Origin: Tessaracoccus coleopterorum | GTDB taxonomy: Bacteria > Actinomycetota > Actinomycetes > Propionibacteriales > Propionibacteriaceae | Reading direction: 5' to 3' | Assembly (NCBI RefSeq): GCF_011174705.1 | Contig: NZ_JAANIJ010000001.1 | Span: 2,790,001 to 2,854,000 of the forward strand | DNA: 64,000 bases | Translations under genes and position numbers: made by a program | Shown here: positions 30,629 through 42,336 of the stretch, one piece after another | Position numbering within the stretch: position 1 is the stretch's first letter | Layout of the letters: each line of letters opens with the position of its first letter | Notes under the pieces: generated by a model | What the model saw: only the letters and a program-made list of their open reading frames with translations | Told to the model about the DNA's origin: nothing | Databases searched by the model: none

Positions 30629-31739
30629 GCACGTAGATGGTCAGGAAGATCGTCAGCGCGAGCAGCGCGATGGCCGAGGTCGTCACGAGCGCGTAGAACC
30701 AGGGGAGTGCGACTCCCTCGCCTTCTTCGGCTGGTAGCGGCCCTTGCCGATGTAGTTGTCGAGCATCGAGACGGGTGTCTCGCTGCCCGGCGTCAGGCTC
30801 GCCTGCTGGCGTCCGCCGCTGATCAGGGCGCCCGCGGGGGCGGGGCGTTCGGGATCGACCCGAGCGTTGTGGGCGTCGCCGACGACGTCAGCGGCAGCGG
30901 CCGGTACGACTCGCCGCCCGGGAGCGCGTCGGCAAGCCGGTCGAGCACCTCGGCGAACTGCGCCGCGGTCTGCGGCCTGCGGTTCGGGTCGGGGGAGAGC
31001 GCGGAGGCGAGCACCTGGTCGAGCAGTTCCGGTGCCCCGAGCTGCGCGGCGATGGGAGCGGGGCCGATCGCGTGGTTGCGGCCCAGCAGTTCCGCGAGCG
31101 TCTTGACGGGGAACGGGGGCCTGCCGGTGAGCAGCGCGTACGTGACGCAGGCGAGCGAGTAGATGTCGGAGCGCTGGTCCAGCTGTGTCGAGTTGGCCTG
31201 CTCGAGGGCCATGTAGGCGGGGGTGCCGGCCGTCATGGTGTCGCGGTACTCGTCGAGCAGCGACTTGGCCACGCCGAGGTCGGCGAGCATCACGCGCACG
31301 CCCTGCGCGGTGTTGGTCAGGAGGATGTTGCCCGGAGTCACGTCGCGGTGCACCAGTTGGTTGCGGTGCAGGACCTCGAGGGCCCTGGCGGCCTCGGCCA
31401 CCAGTCGCAGCGCGAGCCCGGGGCGACCATCGACCTGCGGAGCTGCTCCAGGGACCCGCCGTTCGCGAGGTCCATCACGAAGTAGGGCTGGCCGCGATCG
31501 GTGGTGCCGATGTCGTAGACCCGCACCACACGTTCGTCGGAGATGCGGCGCAGGAGCCTGGCCTCGGCGAGGAAGCGGGCCCGGACATCGTCGTTGGTCG
31601 ACCAGTTGTCTGCGAGCACCTTGACCGCCACCGGCACGTCGAGGGTGTCGTCCTGGCCGCGGTAGACCGTCGCGAAGGAGCCGGACCCGATCCGCCCGGT
31701 GATCCTGTAACGCCCGATCATCTCCATATCGGTGAACAT
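30618..31739 (-). CDS. Serine/threonine protein kinase with C-terminal transmembrane helix, frameshifted
   Basis: About 370 residues, PknB-type kinase. ATG 31739 starts MFTDMEMIGRYRITGRIG with the glycine loop GSGSFATVYRG and VAVKVL lysine. Further: catalytic loop HRDVTPGNILL, DLGVAKSLL metal motif, activation segment TAGTPAYMALEQAN and the C-lobe DIYSLACVTYALLTGRPPF. In the catalytic loop the usual Lys of HRDxKPxN is Thr. A Pro/Ser-rich juxtamembrane stretch leads to one helix (WFYALVTTSAIALLALTIFL) at the C-terminus, so the kinase faces the cytoplasm with no extracellular sensor. Frameshifts near 31425, 30815 and 30730. It is divergent from an RDD protein and overlaps the MFS gene end. Confidence 0.88.
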
Positions 31740-31796
31740 TGTTGCCCAAAACCAACCGATCCGGGAATCCCCGGGTTCTCTGGCATCCTTAGACCC

Positions 31797-32483
31797 ATGA
31801 CCAACGCGCCCCATCAGCCACCCGCCGGGTGGTATCCCGACCCCGCCGGATCCGATGGGGAACGGTACTGGGACGGCATCGCCTGGTCGCAGGCGACGAG
31901 GGACAAGGTGGCGGCCGAGGTCGCCCCCCAGCCGCAGCCGCAGGTTCCGACCTACGGCCAGCCCCCGCTCGCCGACACCGGTCTCGCGCCGTTCGGCCGC
32001 CGCCTCGGCGGGTTCGTGCTCGACTTCATCATCGTCTACATTCTGGCCACCGTCGTGTTCGCCCTCACGGGCGTCGATCAGCGGATGGCGGGCGAGATGC
32101 AGCGGTGGCTCGATGCCCTCGCGCTGTGGGCCGAGGGCAACGGTGCCGGGCAGATCCCGATGCCCGCCACCGCCTTGTGGACCGCGCTGGCGGTCGCGTC
32201 GCTGATCAACATCGCCATCTACGCGATCTACCGCACGGTGCTGCTCGGCACGATGAGCGCCACCCTCGGGCAGCTGGCGCTGGGGCTGCGCACGGTGAAG
32301 GTCGGCGAGCCCGTCACCTCCAAGCTCGGGTGGGGCACCGCAGCGGTCCGGGGCATCGTCGGCGCGATCCTCTACCAGCATCTCGTGATCGGTTTCGTCA
32401 ACGGCATCTTCGCCGCGTTCACGTCGAACAGGCAGACGCTCTCCGACATGATCTCCAGGACCCAGGTCCTCAGGACCCGCTGA
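31797..32483 (+). CDS. DUF2510-RDD membrane protein
   Basis: Intact 228-residue protein. An N-terminal DUF2510 motif (PPAGWYPDPAGSDGERYWDG) is followed by a Pro/Gln linker and an RDD domain with three helices (FVLDFIIVYILATVVFALTG, ALAVASLINIAIYAIYRTVL, AVRGIVGAILYQHLVIGFVN). The RDD pattern Arg in GRRLGGFVLD, and Asp in TLSDMISRTQVL, is visible. RDD proteins may exchange ions, but no function is established for this class. It starts 57 bases from the divergent kinase start and ends 10 bases before malQ. Confidence 0.9.
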   Translation: MTNAPHQPPAGWYPDPAGSDGERYWDGIAWSQATRDKVAAEVAPQPQPQVPTYGQPPLADTGLAPFGRRLGGFVLDFIIVYILATVVFALTGVDQRMAGEMQRWLDALALWAEGNGAGQIPMPATALWTALAVASLINIAIYAIYRTVLLGTMSATLGQLALGLRTVKVGEPVTSKLGWGTAAVRGIVGAILYQHLVIGFVNGIFAAFTSNRQTLSDMISRTQVLRTR

Positions 32484-32493
32484 AGGACGACCC

Positions 32494-34644
32494 GTGACTG
32501 ACGTGTTTCCCGGCCTCGCCCGCCTCGCCGACCGGTTCGGCATCGCCCAGGAGTTCTGGGACTGGAAGGGCCGGCATGTGCCCATCCCCGCCGAGACGGT
32601 CGTGCGGGTGCTGCGCGCCTTCGACATCGACGCCTCCACCCCCAGGCCGCCGACGCAGCCCTCCACGCCCTCGAGGAGGAGCGTTGGCTGCAGGTGCTTC
32701 CCCCGTGCACCGTCACCGAGCAGGGAACCGGCGTGCATGTCGACGTGCACGTGCCGTCCGGGACCGGCGTGCACGTCCACATCCAGCTCGAGTCGGGCGA
32801 GACCCGACCCGCCTGGCAGTCCGAGAACCTCACCCCGGACCGTCTGGTCGCCGGGCGGATGATGGGCGAGGCCACCTTCTGGCTCGGCGAGGACCTGCCG
32901 ACCGGGTACCACCGCATCATCGCAGAGGGTGTCGAGGGCCGTCACCAGGCCAGCCTGATCGTCACGCCGTCCTTCGTCGGGCTCCCCGCCCGGATGCGCG
33001 ACCAACGCGTCTGGGGGTACGCGACGCAGCTCTACTCCGTCACCTCCGACGAATCCTGGGGCGTCGGTGACCTGACCGACCTCGCCGACCTCATCACCTG
33101 GTCCGGCACCCGACAGTTCGCGGGTTACGTGCTCATCAACCCGCTGCATGCCGCCGAGCCCGTCACACCGCTGGAACCGTCCCCCTACCTGCCGGCGTCG
33201 CGTCGCTTCATCAACCCCATCTACATCCGACCGGAGTCGATCGCCGAGTTCGCCACCCTGGGCAAGGGCGACCGGCACGACATCCACGCCCTGCAGCGGC
33301 GGGCCCGCGTGCTGGCCACTGCGGGTGCGGCGATCGACCGCAACGGCGTGTGGCCGCTGAAGTTGGAGGCGCTGCGCGTGGTGCACCGCGCCGGGATGCG
33401 CGTGGCCAGGCGGATCGCCTACGACGACTTCCGCAGCCGCGAGGGCGTGGGACTGCGCAACTTCGCCGTCTGGTCGGCGCTCTGCCTCGAGCACGGGCAG
33501 CGTTGGACCGACTGGCCGACGGACCTGCAGCGGCCGAGCTCCCCGGAGGTGGCCGCGTTCGCGGAGCAGCATGCCGAGGATGTGGACTTCTTCGAGTGGC
33601 TGCAGTGGATCGCCCAGGAGCAGCTCGCCGACGCGCAGTCCACCGCGACCCGGATCGGCATGCCCGTCGGCATCATCTCCGACCTCGCAGTCGGTGTCCA
33701 CAAGACCGGTGCCGAGACGTGGATGATGCCTGACGTCTTCGCAACCGGGATGAGCGTCGGGGCCCCGCCTGACCAGTACAACCAGGCGGGTCAGGACTGG
33801 GGTCAGCCGCCGTGGCGCCCCGACAAGCTCGAAGAGCTGTCCTACGCCCCTTCCGTGCCATGGTCTCGGCCGCGCTGCGCGGAGTCGGCGGCCTGCGGGT
33901 CGACCACATCATCGGCCTGTTCCGGTTGTGGTGGGTGCCCGAGGGTGCCGGACCGACCGTCGGCACCTACGTCCGCAACAACCACGAGGCGATGGTCGGA
34001 ATCCTCGCGCTCGAGGCGCAGCGCGCTCAGGCCCTCGTCGTCGGCGAGGACCTCGGCACCGTCGAGCCCTGGGTGCGTGACTATCTGTCGCGCCGCGGGA
34101 TCCTCGGCACCTCCGTGCTGTGGTTCGAGGGCGACGGGCACGGCGGGCCGCTGCCCGCCGACCGCTGGCGTGGCTACTGCATGGCGTCGGTGACGACGCA
34201 CGACCTGCCGCCGACCCTCGGCTACCTGGCGGGCGACCACGTCCGGCTCCGCGAGGACCTCGGGCTGCTGACCGAGCCGCTCGGGGCCGAGCTGGAGCAT
34301 GCCCGCCGTGAGCAGTCCGCCTGGCTCGACGAGCTGGTCGGCTGCGGTGTGCTCGCCGCCGACGCGGTGGGCGACCCCGTCGAGGTCATGCTGGCGCTCC
34401 ACCGGTACCTGCTCCGCACGCCGTCGAAGGTGCTGCTGGCCAACCTCACCGACGCGGTGGGGAGCGGCAGGCACAGAACCAGCCCGGTACCGTCGACGAG
34501 TACCCCAACTGGCGTGTCCCGCTGCACGACGTGGAGGGGCGCCGCATCCAGTTGGAGGACGTGTTCGCCGCGGAGCTGCCGAGACGGCTGGCCGCCGTCA
34601 TGAACGACCTCCAGGTGCAGCCCGACTCCAGGTACGGAGCCTGA
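32494..34644 (+). CDS. malQ: 4-alpha-glucanotransferase (amylomaltase), frameshifted
   Basis: About 716 residues, GH77. Transfers alpha-1,4-glucan segments between maltodextrins. The N-terminal beta-sandwich extension seen in actinobacterial MalQ (LQVLPPCTVTEQGTGVHV) precedes the catalytic domain. Catalytic motifs: GLRVDHIIGLFRLWWVPEG (nucleophile Asp), LVVGEDLGTV (acid/base Glu) and SVTTHDLPPTLGYLAGDHV (third Asp). Also VWGYATQLYSVTSDESWGVG and SPYLPASRRFINPIYI. Frameshifts near 32640, 33845 and 34465 are healed by one base each. Starts 10 bases after the RDD gene; the next gene begins 1 base later. Confidence 0.94.
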
Positions 34645-34645
34645 C

Positions 34646-35143
34646 GTGGACTCCGCCTTCGTCTACGGGGACCGGATCGCGGAGGCACTGCGTGACGGCG
34701 AACGACTCGACGGCGCCTTCATGGTCGCCTACATGGCGGGTGAGGAGCGCATGGGCCTGCCCGATCCTGGGCCATCGTTCGATCTCGTCAACGGCCTCGA
34801 CGTGCCCGCCTGGAACGCGGCCGCCGAGCGGCTCGTGGCAGGGGTTTCTCTCGTCGGCGCCCCGGGCACCCTCGCCCACTCGGCGAAGGGCGCCTTCTCG
34901 GGCGGCGAGGCCGACCACCTGCTGATCACCGGCGAGCGCATCGCCGCTGCCCACGTCGACGGTCAGCGGGCGTCGCTGGTGTGGGAGGCGCCGCGCGCGG
35001 CGCTGCTCGGGGCACGGCGGAGCCCACGACTGCTGCAGCGCGGACGCGTGACTCTCGCCTGGTCCGACGGGTCGCTCCTGCGCCTGGTGGCGGGCATGGT
35101 GTTCACCAGGGAGGCACACCGACTGGTTGCCTTGCTCGGCTGA
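34646..35143 (+). CDS. Hypothetical protein
   Basis: Intact 165-residue cytosolic protein, not recognised. It begins MDSAFVYGDRIAEALRDGER (GTG 34646, next to the malQ stop) and includes SFDLVNGLDVPAWNAAAERL, GTLAHSAKGAFSGGEADHLL and a beta-rich end LVWEAPRAALLGARRSPRLL. No membrane helix or signal peptide. The tight spacing suggests cotranscription with malQ. Convergent with the TPR gene 9 bases away. Confidence 0.7.
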   Translation: MDSAFVYGDRIAEALRDGERLDGAFMVAYMAGEERMGLPDPGPSFDLVNGLDVPAWNAAAERLVAGVSLVGAPGTLAHSAKGAFSGGEADHLLITGERIAAAHVDGQRASLVWEAPRAALLGARRSPRLLQRGRVTLAWSDGSLLRLVAGMVFTREAHRLVALLG

Positions 35144-35152
35144 CGTGTCGCG

Positions 35153-35972
35153 TCAGGAGATGGCGCCCCGCTCCACGAGGAAGGCCCGGTACTTCGGGTC
35201 CTCATCCTCGAAGATCTCATCGCCTTCGAGCATGTAGGCGCTGACGAGGGCGTCGGCCGCCCGCTGCCCGGCTCCGAGCTCGAAGGCCGCCTGCCCGAGA
35301 CGCAGCCAGACGAACGGATTGCCCGTCCCTCCGACGGCGAGGGCATCCTGCTCGGAGGCGAGCGCGGAGGAGAAGTCCCCGAGCTGGAACTGGGCGTCGC
35401 CGATGCTGGCGAGCAGCCAGAACCGGAGGTCCTCGTCGACCGGTGAGGCGGCGGCCAGGGCACGCTTCCACAGCTCGAGGGCGCCAGCGACGTCACCGGC
35501 GTCGGACAGATCCTCCCCCTTCTCGGCCAACTCGTGCGGGGAGCCGTCCGCCGAGGGTGTCGACCCGCGCTCGAAGAACTCCAGGTAGCGCCGGTCCTGC
35601 CCGCGAATGCCTTCGGGCCCGTGACGGCGACCGCCCTCTCGAAGAACGCGCGTGCCTCGTCGGGCCGCGACTCGTGGAACGCGATGGTGCCCGCGACGAA
35701 GTCGCACTGGGCCATACCGCCCGTGCTCTCCTCGCCGTAGGCGCCCCGGGCCCGTTCGAGCCAGTGCGTCGCGTCGGCCGTCGCGACGGGGACCGCGCGG
35801 CGCGCGATGATCAGTGACAGCTGCGCCGCAAGTCGGTCCCCGTCCGTCTGCGGGGCTGAGGCACCCCGGCCCAGAACTCCTCGCCCGCCGAGCGTGCGGC
35901 GGCGACCTCACCGCGTCGGTAGAGGGCCATCGCCTCCTCCGCCAGGGGAGTGAGCTGGTCGAGTGTCTCCAT
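35153..35972 (-). CDS. TPR-repeat protein, frameshifted
   Basis: About 273 residues made of tetratricopeptide-like helical pairs: AMALYRRGEVAAARSAGEEF, GTIAFHESRPDEARAFFERA, LSDAGDVAGALELWKRALAA, IGDAQFQLGDFSSALASEQD, LRLGQAAFELGAGQRAADAL. The C-terminus (YMLEGDEIFEDEDPKYRAFL) is a conserved ending of this class of actinobacterial TPR proteins. Start METLDQLTPLAEEA at ATG 35972 (an in-frame GTG 15 bases upstream is possible). Frameshifts near 35865 and 35605. A stand-alone scaffold with unknown partners; convergent with the hypothetical gene, then 229 bases before pncB. Confidence 0.75.
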
Positions 35973-36216
35973 TCCGGTGATTTCCACTGCAGCCCTTCTA
36001 CGAGGTGGGGTCTCGGTGCTGGACGCCGAGCTTAGCGCCGTCGGATCTGTCGCACCAGGGTGGTTGGAGCTGGTGCATGCCCGGATCGGGCATCCACCTG
36101 CGGACCTCGTCCGACCGGGCCTCGTGCCTTGTCCCGTCCGTGTTCCGGTATGTGACCGCGTCGACGCGGCGCTTCGGGACACGCCGACCAACTGGCCGAT
36201 CGCGTCGCCCCAGTGG
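35973..36216. other. Non-coding gap between TPR gene and pncB
   Basis: About 240 bases between two leftward genes. No open frame with family similarity and no clear repeat; a short dyad gcccggatcgggc (36090-36102) lies in the middle and could form a small stem after pncB. It must hold the TPR promoter; none is obvious. Confidence 0.4.
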
Positions 36217-37564
36217 TCAGATGTTCGTGACCGGGGCGGCCTGGTAGGGGTTCGTGGTGATGTCGCCGGACTCGTCGAGGATGATCGTCTCGAGGGCCGG
36301 ATCGCCCTTCGAGATGCGGCGTGCCGCCAGAGGCAGCTCGGCGAGCGACTCGACGTGCCTGCGGCGGGCATCCCCGAGAGTGGCGTGGTGGACGAGCCTG
36401 CCCCCGGTGATGATCGGGACGAGCAGGTCGCGGTCGTTCCCGTCGTTGGCGGGCGGCGCGCCCAGCCCGATCACCTCGGACTCGGCCCTCCCGTCCTCAC
36501 CCAGTCGGCGCATCGCGAACTTGCGGCCGCCCAGCGTGTTCTTTCCCTTGGAGCGTTTGCCCACCGACACCCACCCGGCGTCGGGGGCGTCGGAGTCTGC
36601 GCGCGCCACGAGCTTGTAGACGAAGCCGCACGTCGGGTGCCCGGATCCGGTGACAAGGGAGGTGCCGACCCCGTATCCGTCGACCGGCGCCCCTGGAGGA
36701 GCGCGATCTGCCACTCGTCCAGGTCGGAGGTGACCATGATGCGCGTGTCGTGCGCCCCCAGGTCGTCGAGCAGGTCGCGTGCCTCCCGCGCCATGATGGC
36801 CAGGTCGCCGGAGTCGAGCCGGATCGACCCCAGCCGGCCGCCGGTCAGCTCGACGCCCTTGCGGATCGCGGCCTCGACGTCGTAGGTGTCGACGAGCAGC
36901 GTGGTGTCCTCGCCGAGGGTGGCGAGCTGTGCCCGGAAGGCATCCTCCTCCGTGTCGTGCAGCAGCGTGAAGGAGTGCGCCGCCGTGCCGATGGTCGGGA
37001 TCCCGAAGAGGCGGCCCGCCTCGAGGTTGGAGGTGGAGGCGAAGCCCGCCACGTAGGCGGCCCGGGCCGCGGCGACGGCCGCCCACTCGTGGGTGCGCCG
37101 CGATCCCATCTCGACGCAGGACCGGTCGCCCGCCATCGCCGTCATGCGGGAGGCCGCGGCGGCGATGGCCGAGTCGTGGTTGTAGATCGACAGCAGGATC
37201 GTCTCGAGGATGCAGGCCTCGGCGAACGTGCCCTCCACGGAGAGCACCGGGGAACCGGGGAAGTAGACCTCGCCCTCGGGTAGCCCCAGATGTCGCCGGA
37301 GAAACGGAAGTCCGCGAGCCACTGCGCGACGTTGTCGCGGATCACGCCGCGGGAGAGCAGGAACTCGAGCTCCGCATCGCCGACGCGGAAGTTCTCGACG
37401 GCCTCGATCGCCCGCCCGAGGCCGGCCACCACGCCGTAGCGGCGGCCGCCGGGCAGCCGCCTCGTGAACAGGTCGAAGAGGCTGCGTCGGTTCGCGGTTC
37501 CCGCGTCCATCGCGGCCTGCACCATGGTCAGCTCGTAGTGGTCGGTCAGCAGTGCTGTGGTCAT
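36217..37564 (-). CDS. pncB: Nicotinate phosphoribosyltransferase, frameshifted
   Basis: About 448 residues; makes nicotinate mononucleotide from nicotinate and PRPP in NAD salvage. ATG 37564 opens TTALLTDHYELTMVQAAMDA (family start). Other motifs: LFDLFTRRLPGGRRYGVVAG, HEWAAVAAARAAYVAGFAST, GRLFGIPTIGTAAHSF, DTYDVEAAIRKGVELTGG, SIRLDSGDLA and DGYGVGTSLVTGSGHPTCGF. Frameshifts near 37290 and 36690 are healed by one base each. It is divergent from clpS, a frequent arrangement in actinobacteria (pncB-clpS-DUF2017-murI). Confidence 0.94.
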
Positions 37565-37755
37565 GCCCGCACTCTAGTGTTTCTGTGCCGGAGGTTCGTT
37601 GATGAGGTGGCGCTCCCTTGGGGTTCAACCCAGGGCCGATGACCGCGGACCCGCTCCGCAGCGCACGTGGACGGTCGGAGGCGTGCGAAACGGGTCGCCG
37701 GTGGCGCTCCGGCGAACGGGTGGCACAGTTTGGCCCGACGGGGCAGAGTATGGCC

Positions 37756-38042
37756 ATGAGCACAACGCCGGGCACCGAGACCTTTGAGGCGGCCGCGGTC
37801 GATCAGTTGCCGGCCACCCCTGGGTGACCATCGTGTGGGACGACCCCGTCAACCTCATGAGTTACGTGACCTACGTGTTCCAGGAGTACTTCCATTACCC
37901 GCGCCACAAGGCCGAGGACCTGATGCTGCGGGTCCACCACGAGGGCCGCGCCGTGGTGTCTGCCGGCAACCGCGAGGAGATGGAGCGCGACGTGCTCGCC
38001 ATGCAGGGCTACAACCTCTGGTCGACGATGGAGCAGTCATGA
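37756..38042 (+). CDS. clpS: ATP-dependent Clp protease adaptor, one frameshift
   Basis: About 95-residue ClpS, the N-recognin that brings N-end rule substrates to ClpAP/ClpCP. ATG 37756 opens a variable tail; after a missing C in a CCCC run near 37828 the core [20 protein letters not shown] matches ClpS ([14 protein letters not shown] type, Asn/Asp and hydrophobic pocket residues), followed by [18 protein letters not shown] and [19 protein letters not shown]. The stop overlaps the DUF2017 start as ATGA. ClpS adjacent to DUF2017 is a standard actinobacterial pair. Confidence 0.93.
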
Positions 38043-38632
38043 TGCTCGATCCGACCGACATCGTCTGGGCCTTCGACGGCCGCGACGGCCGCGACGGGGC
38101 CTGAAGGCCATGCTCGGCTTCTACATCTCCCACCTGCGGGATCTGCTGCCCTCCGAGCCCGCCTCCACCGGCGACGCACTCGACCAGTTCCTCGCCGAGT
38201 TCGCGGACGACCCCACCAACCGGATGCTCGGCAACCCGAGGCTGTCGCGGCTCTTCCCGGCCGCGCTCCGGGACGAGAAGCAGGCCGACGAGTTCTGGCG
38301 CGACTCGATCCACACCCAGACGCGCGCACGGATCGCCGCAGCCGAGGTGGTGCTCGCCGACCTGGAGGGCACCCGGGCTTCGTGCCGGTGACGCTCGACA
38401 GCGTCGATGCGTGGGCCAAGGCGCTGGGCGCCCTCCGACTCTTCTGGTACGCCGAACTCGCCGGGCCGGAGCGACTCGCTGAGCCCCTGGAGGCCGTCGT
38501 CGAGGCGAACCCCGGGCTTGCCGACCTCGTCGACTGGCTCGGCTACCTGCTGGAGGACCTCCTCGAGTCGCGGGGGTGTGCCTCGCGACGGGGCAGAGCC
38601 TCGACCCTGACCAGTTCGACGGGCAGGAGTGA
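38039..38632 (+). CDS. DUF2017-family protein, frameshifted
   Basis: About 197 residues, conserved partner of clpS with unknown function. ATG 38039 overlaps the clpS stop. The family features are [78 protein letters not shown] and [16 protein letters not shown]. Frameshifts near 38098, 38375 and 38575 are healed by one base each, giving the stop at 38630-38632. All-alpha and cytosolic; a role with the Clp system is inferred from gene pairing only. Confidence 0.88.
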
Positions 38633-38656
38633 GCTGGAGGCATAGGATGGTCGGTT

Positions 38657-39495
38657 GTGACTGACCTGCTGGACCGCCCGATCGGTGTCTTCGACTCCGG
38701 ATTCGGCGGACTGACCGTGCTGCGCTCCCTCGTGGAACAGCTGCCCAATGAGGACTTCCTCTACCTCGGCGACACCGCCCGTGCACCCTACGGGCCCCGG
38801 TCGATCGCCGAGGTGCGCAGGTTCGCGTTGGAGGGACTCGACCACCTCGTGGAGCGGGGGGTGAAGGCGCTTGTCATCGCATGCAACTCCGCCTCGTCGG
38901 CCGTCCTGCGTGACGCCCGCGAACGCTACGACGTGCCCATAACCGAGGTCATCCTCCCGCGGCCAGCCGGGCGGTCGCGGCCACCCGCAACGGAAGGGTC
39001 GGCGTCGTGGCCACCGAGTCGACCGTCAACTCCCGCTCCTACGACGACGCATTCGCCATCGCCCCGCACATCACGCTGACCGCGCAGGCATGCCCCGGTT
39101 CGTCGAGTTCGTCGAGGCAGGCATCACCGGCGGGACGAACTGCTCGAGGTGGCCGAGGAGTACCTTGCGCCGGTCAAGAAGGCGCAGGCCGACACGTTGA
39201 TCCTCGGATGCACGCACTACCCACTGCTCGCTGGCGTCATCGGTTACGTGCTCGGCAACGGGGTGACCCTGGTGTCGTCGGCCGAGGCGTGCGCGCAGTC
39301 GACCTACGCGCAGCTCACCCAGGCCGGCCTGCTGCGCCACCAGCCCGCGAGGCCACCCGGACATTCCTGACCACCGGCGATGCCACCGACTTCCAGGGAA
39401 TCGGGCGTAGATTACTGGGAGGATTCGTGAGCAACGCGACGACGGTGGTCATCGCAGAGAAGGAGGAGACCGATGTGTCAGAAGGTGACCTGTGA
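38657..39495 (+). CDS. murI: Glutamate racemase, frameshifted
   Basis: About 279 residues; converts L- to D-glutamate for peptidoglycan. GTG 38657 opens [20 protein letters not shown] (catalytic Asp/Ser region). The two catalytic cysteines are in [10 protein letters not shown] and [26 protein letters not shown] is also diagnostic. Frameshifts near 38960, 39090, 39133 and 39350 break the gene; each is healed by one base. The 3' end ([17 protein letters not shown]) overlaps the start of a small Cys-rich gene at 39473. The next genes rph and rdgB follow the order common in actinobacteria (murI, rph, rdgB). Confidence 0.93.
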
Positions 39496-39623
39496 CAGGT
39501 GCGGCAAGCCGACCTGGGCCGGCTGCGGCGAACACATCGAGCAGGCGCTGGTCGACGTTCCTCCGCCGAGCGCTGCACCTGTCCCGCTGAGAACCGCTCG
39601 GGCGCCCCGGCGGCGTTGAGGTA
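39473..39623 (+). CDS. Small Cys-rich zinc-ribbon-like protein, one frameshift
   Basis: About 50 residues, below the size usually listed. It begins [20 protein letters not shown] with a pattern C-x3-TC-x2-CGK-x-TW-x-GCG, followed by [10 protein letters not shown] and, after one missing base near 39562, [11 protein letters not shown]. Six cysteines suggest a structural zinc site. Similar tiny proteins with CRTCGKTTWSGCG are widespread in actinobacteria, with no known function (from memory). A ribosome site (ggagga, 39462-39467) precedes the start, which lies inside the murI coding end; rph follows 12 bases on. Confidence 0.75.
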
Positions 39624-39634
39624 GGTTTGGGCCC

Positions 39635-40349
<715 letters not shown>

Positions 40350-40353
<4 letters not shown>

Positions 40354-40956
40354 ACCTGCCCGGGCGGATCGTGCTGGCGACCAACAACCCGTTGAAGCTC
40401 GCTGAGCTGCGCCGGATCATCGAGGCCTCCGGGCTCGCCGTCGAGGTGCTCGGGCTCGGCGACTTCCCTCGCTACCCGAGCCGGAGGAGACCGAGCGCAC
40501 CTTCGAGGGCAACGCGCTGCTGAAGGCCGCGGCCGCGGCCCGCGAGACGGGGCTCGTCGCCGTCGCCGACGACTCGGGTCTCGAGGTGGACGAGCTCAAC
40601 GGCATGCCCGGGGTGCGTTCCGCCCGCTGGTCGGGCCCCGCCTGCGACGACGAGGAGAACAACGCGCTGCTGCTCGCCCAACTCGACGGCGTGCCGCGCG
40701 TCCGCAGGCGCGCCCGGTTCGTGTGCGCGCTCGCGATGGTCGCCCCCGACGGCGAGCGTCGCGTCTGGCACGGCTACCTGCCGGGCCACATCACCGATGC
40801 CGCCCCCATGGGCGACAACGGCTTCGGCTACGACCCGCTGTTCATCCCGGCGGGCCTCGACGTCACCTCGGCGGAGCTGACGCCCGCCGAGAAGGACTCG
40901 ATCTCGCACCGCGGCGCCGCCGTGCGCGAGTTCGTCGGCTACCTGGGAGGCCTGGC

Positions 40957-40960
<4 letters not shown>
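40350..40960 (+). CDS. rdgB: Non-canonical purine NTP pyrophosphatase (HAM1/RdgB), one frameshift
   Basis: About 203 residues; hydrolyses dITP/XTP to keep them out of DNA. GTG 40350 opens [20 protein letters not shown] (substrate loop TNNxxKxxE). Motifs: [47 protein letters not shown] and [12 protein letters not shown], ending [21 protein letters not shown] single frameshift near 40470 is healed by one C. The stop overlaps the thyA start by ATGA, so rph-rdgB-thyA are coupled. Confidence 0.95.
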
Positions 40961-41765
<805 letters not shown>

Positions 41766-41790
41766 GGACGGCGCAGTGACAGGAGGACGG

Positions 41791-42313
41791 ATGAGGATCG
41801 TCGCCATCGCGGCGGTGGCCGACAACGGTGTGATCGGCTCCGGCGAGGACATGCTGTGGCACATCCCCGAGGACTTCAAGCGGTTCAAGCGGGTCACCAC
41901 CGGCAACACCGTCATCTTCGGGCGCCGCACGCAGGACCAGATCGGCCTACTGCCGAACCGTCGCATCATCGTCGTCACGCGCGACCCGGACTGGTCGGCC
42001 GAAGGGTCGAGGTGGCGCACTCCGTCGAGGAGGCACTCGAGCTGGCGGCAGGGACGCCCGAGCGGGTCTGCTACGTGGGCGGCGGGGCCAGATCTACCGC
42101 GAGGCGTGGCCCTACCTCACCGAACTCGACCTGACGATCGTCCACCAGTCGCCCGAGGGGCCGCCACCTTCCCCTACATCGGGCCGGGGAGTGGACCGAG
42201 GTCTCCCGCGAGCAGCACGTCGGCTTCGACTTCGTGCAGTACCGCCCACGCCCCAACCTGCCTGAAACCCCTCCACCGTGCGGCTCCCGCGCCTATCATC
42301 ACCGTCAGCGGTG
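41791..42313 (+). CDS. folA: Dihydrofolate reductase, frameshifted
   Basis: About 160-174 residues; reduces dihydrofolate made by thymidylate synthase. ATG 41791 follows a perfect AGGAGG at 41781-41786. The opening [20 protein letters not shown] with [20 protein letters not shown] contains the substrate/NADPH-binding loop and the active-site acidic residue; then [40 protein letters not shown] and [19 protein letters not shown]. Frameshifts near 42010, 42088 and 42165. The exact end is uncertain: the frame after [14 protein letters not shown] runs to 42313, while a further one-base error could end it near 42272. Confidence 0.9.
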
Positions 42314-42336
42314 ATCGGTTGGAAGGGGAGCGGCAC

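Noticed and set aside
31338-33701. 787-residue open frame on the minus strand opposite malQ and the RDD gene
   Set aside because: Antisense to two well-matched genes; only its first part (kinase N-terminus) is real. Long antisense frames are expected in GC-rich coding DNA.
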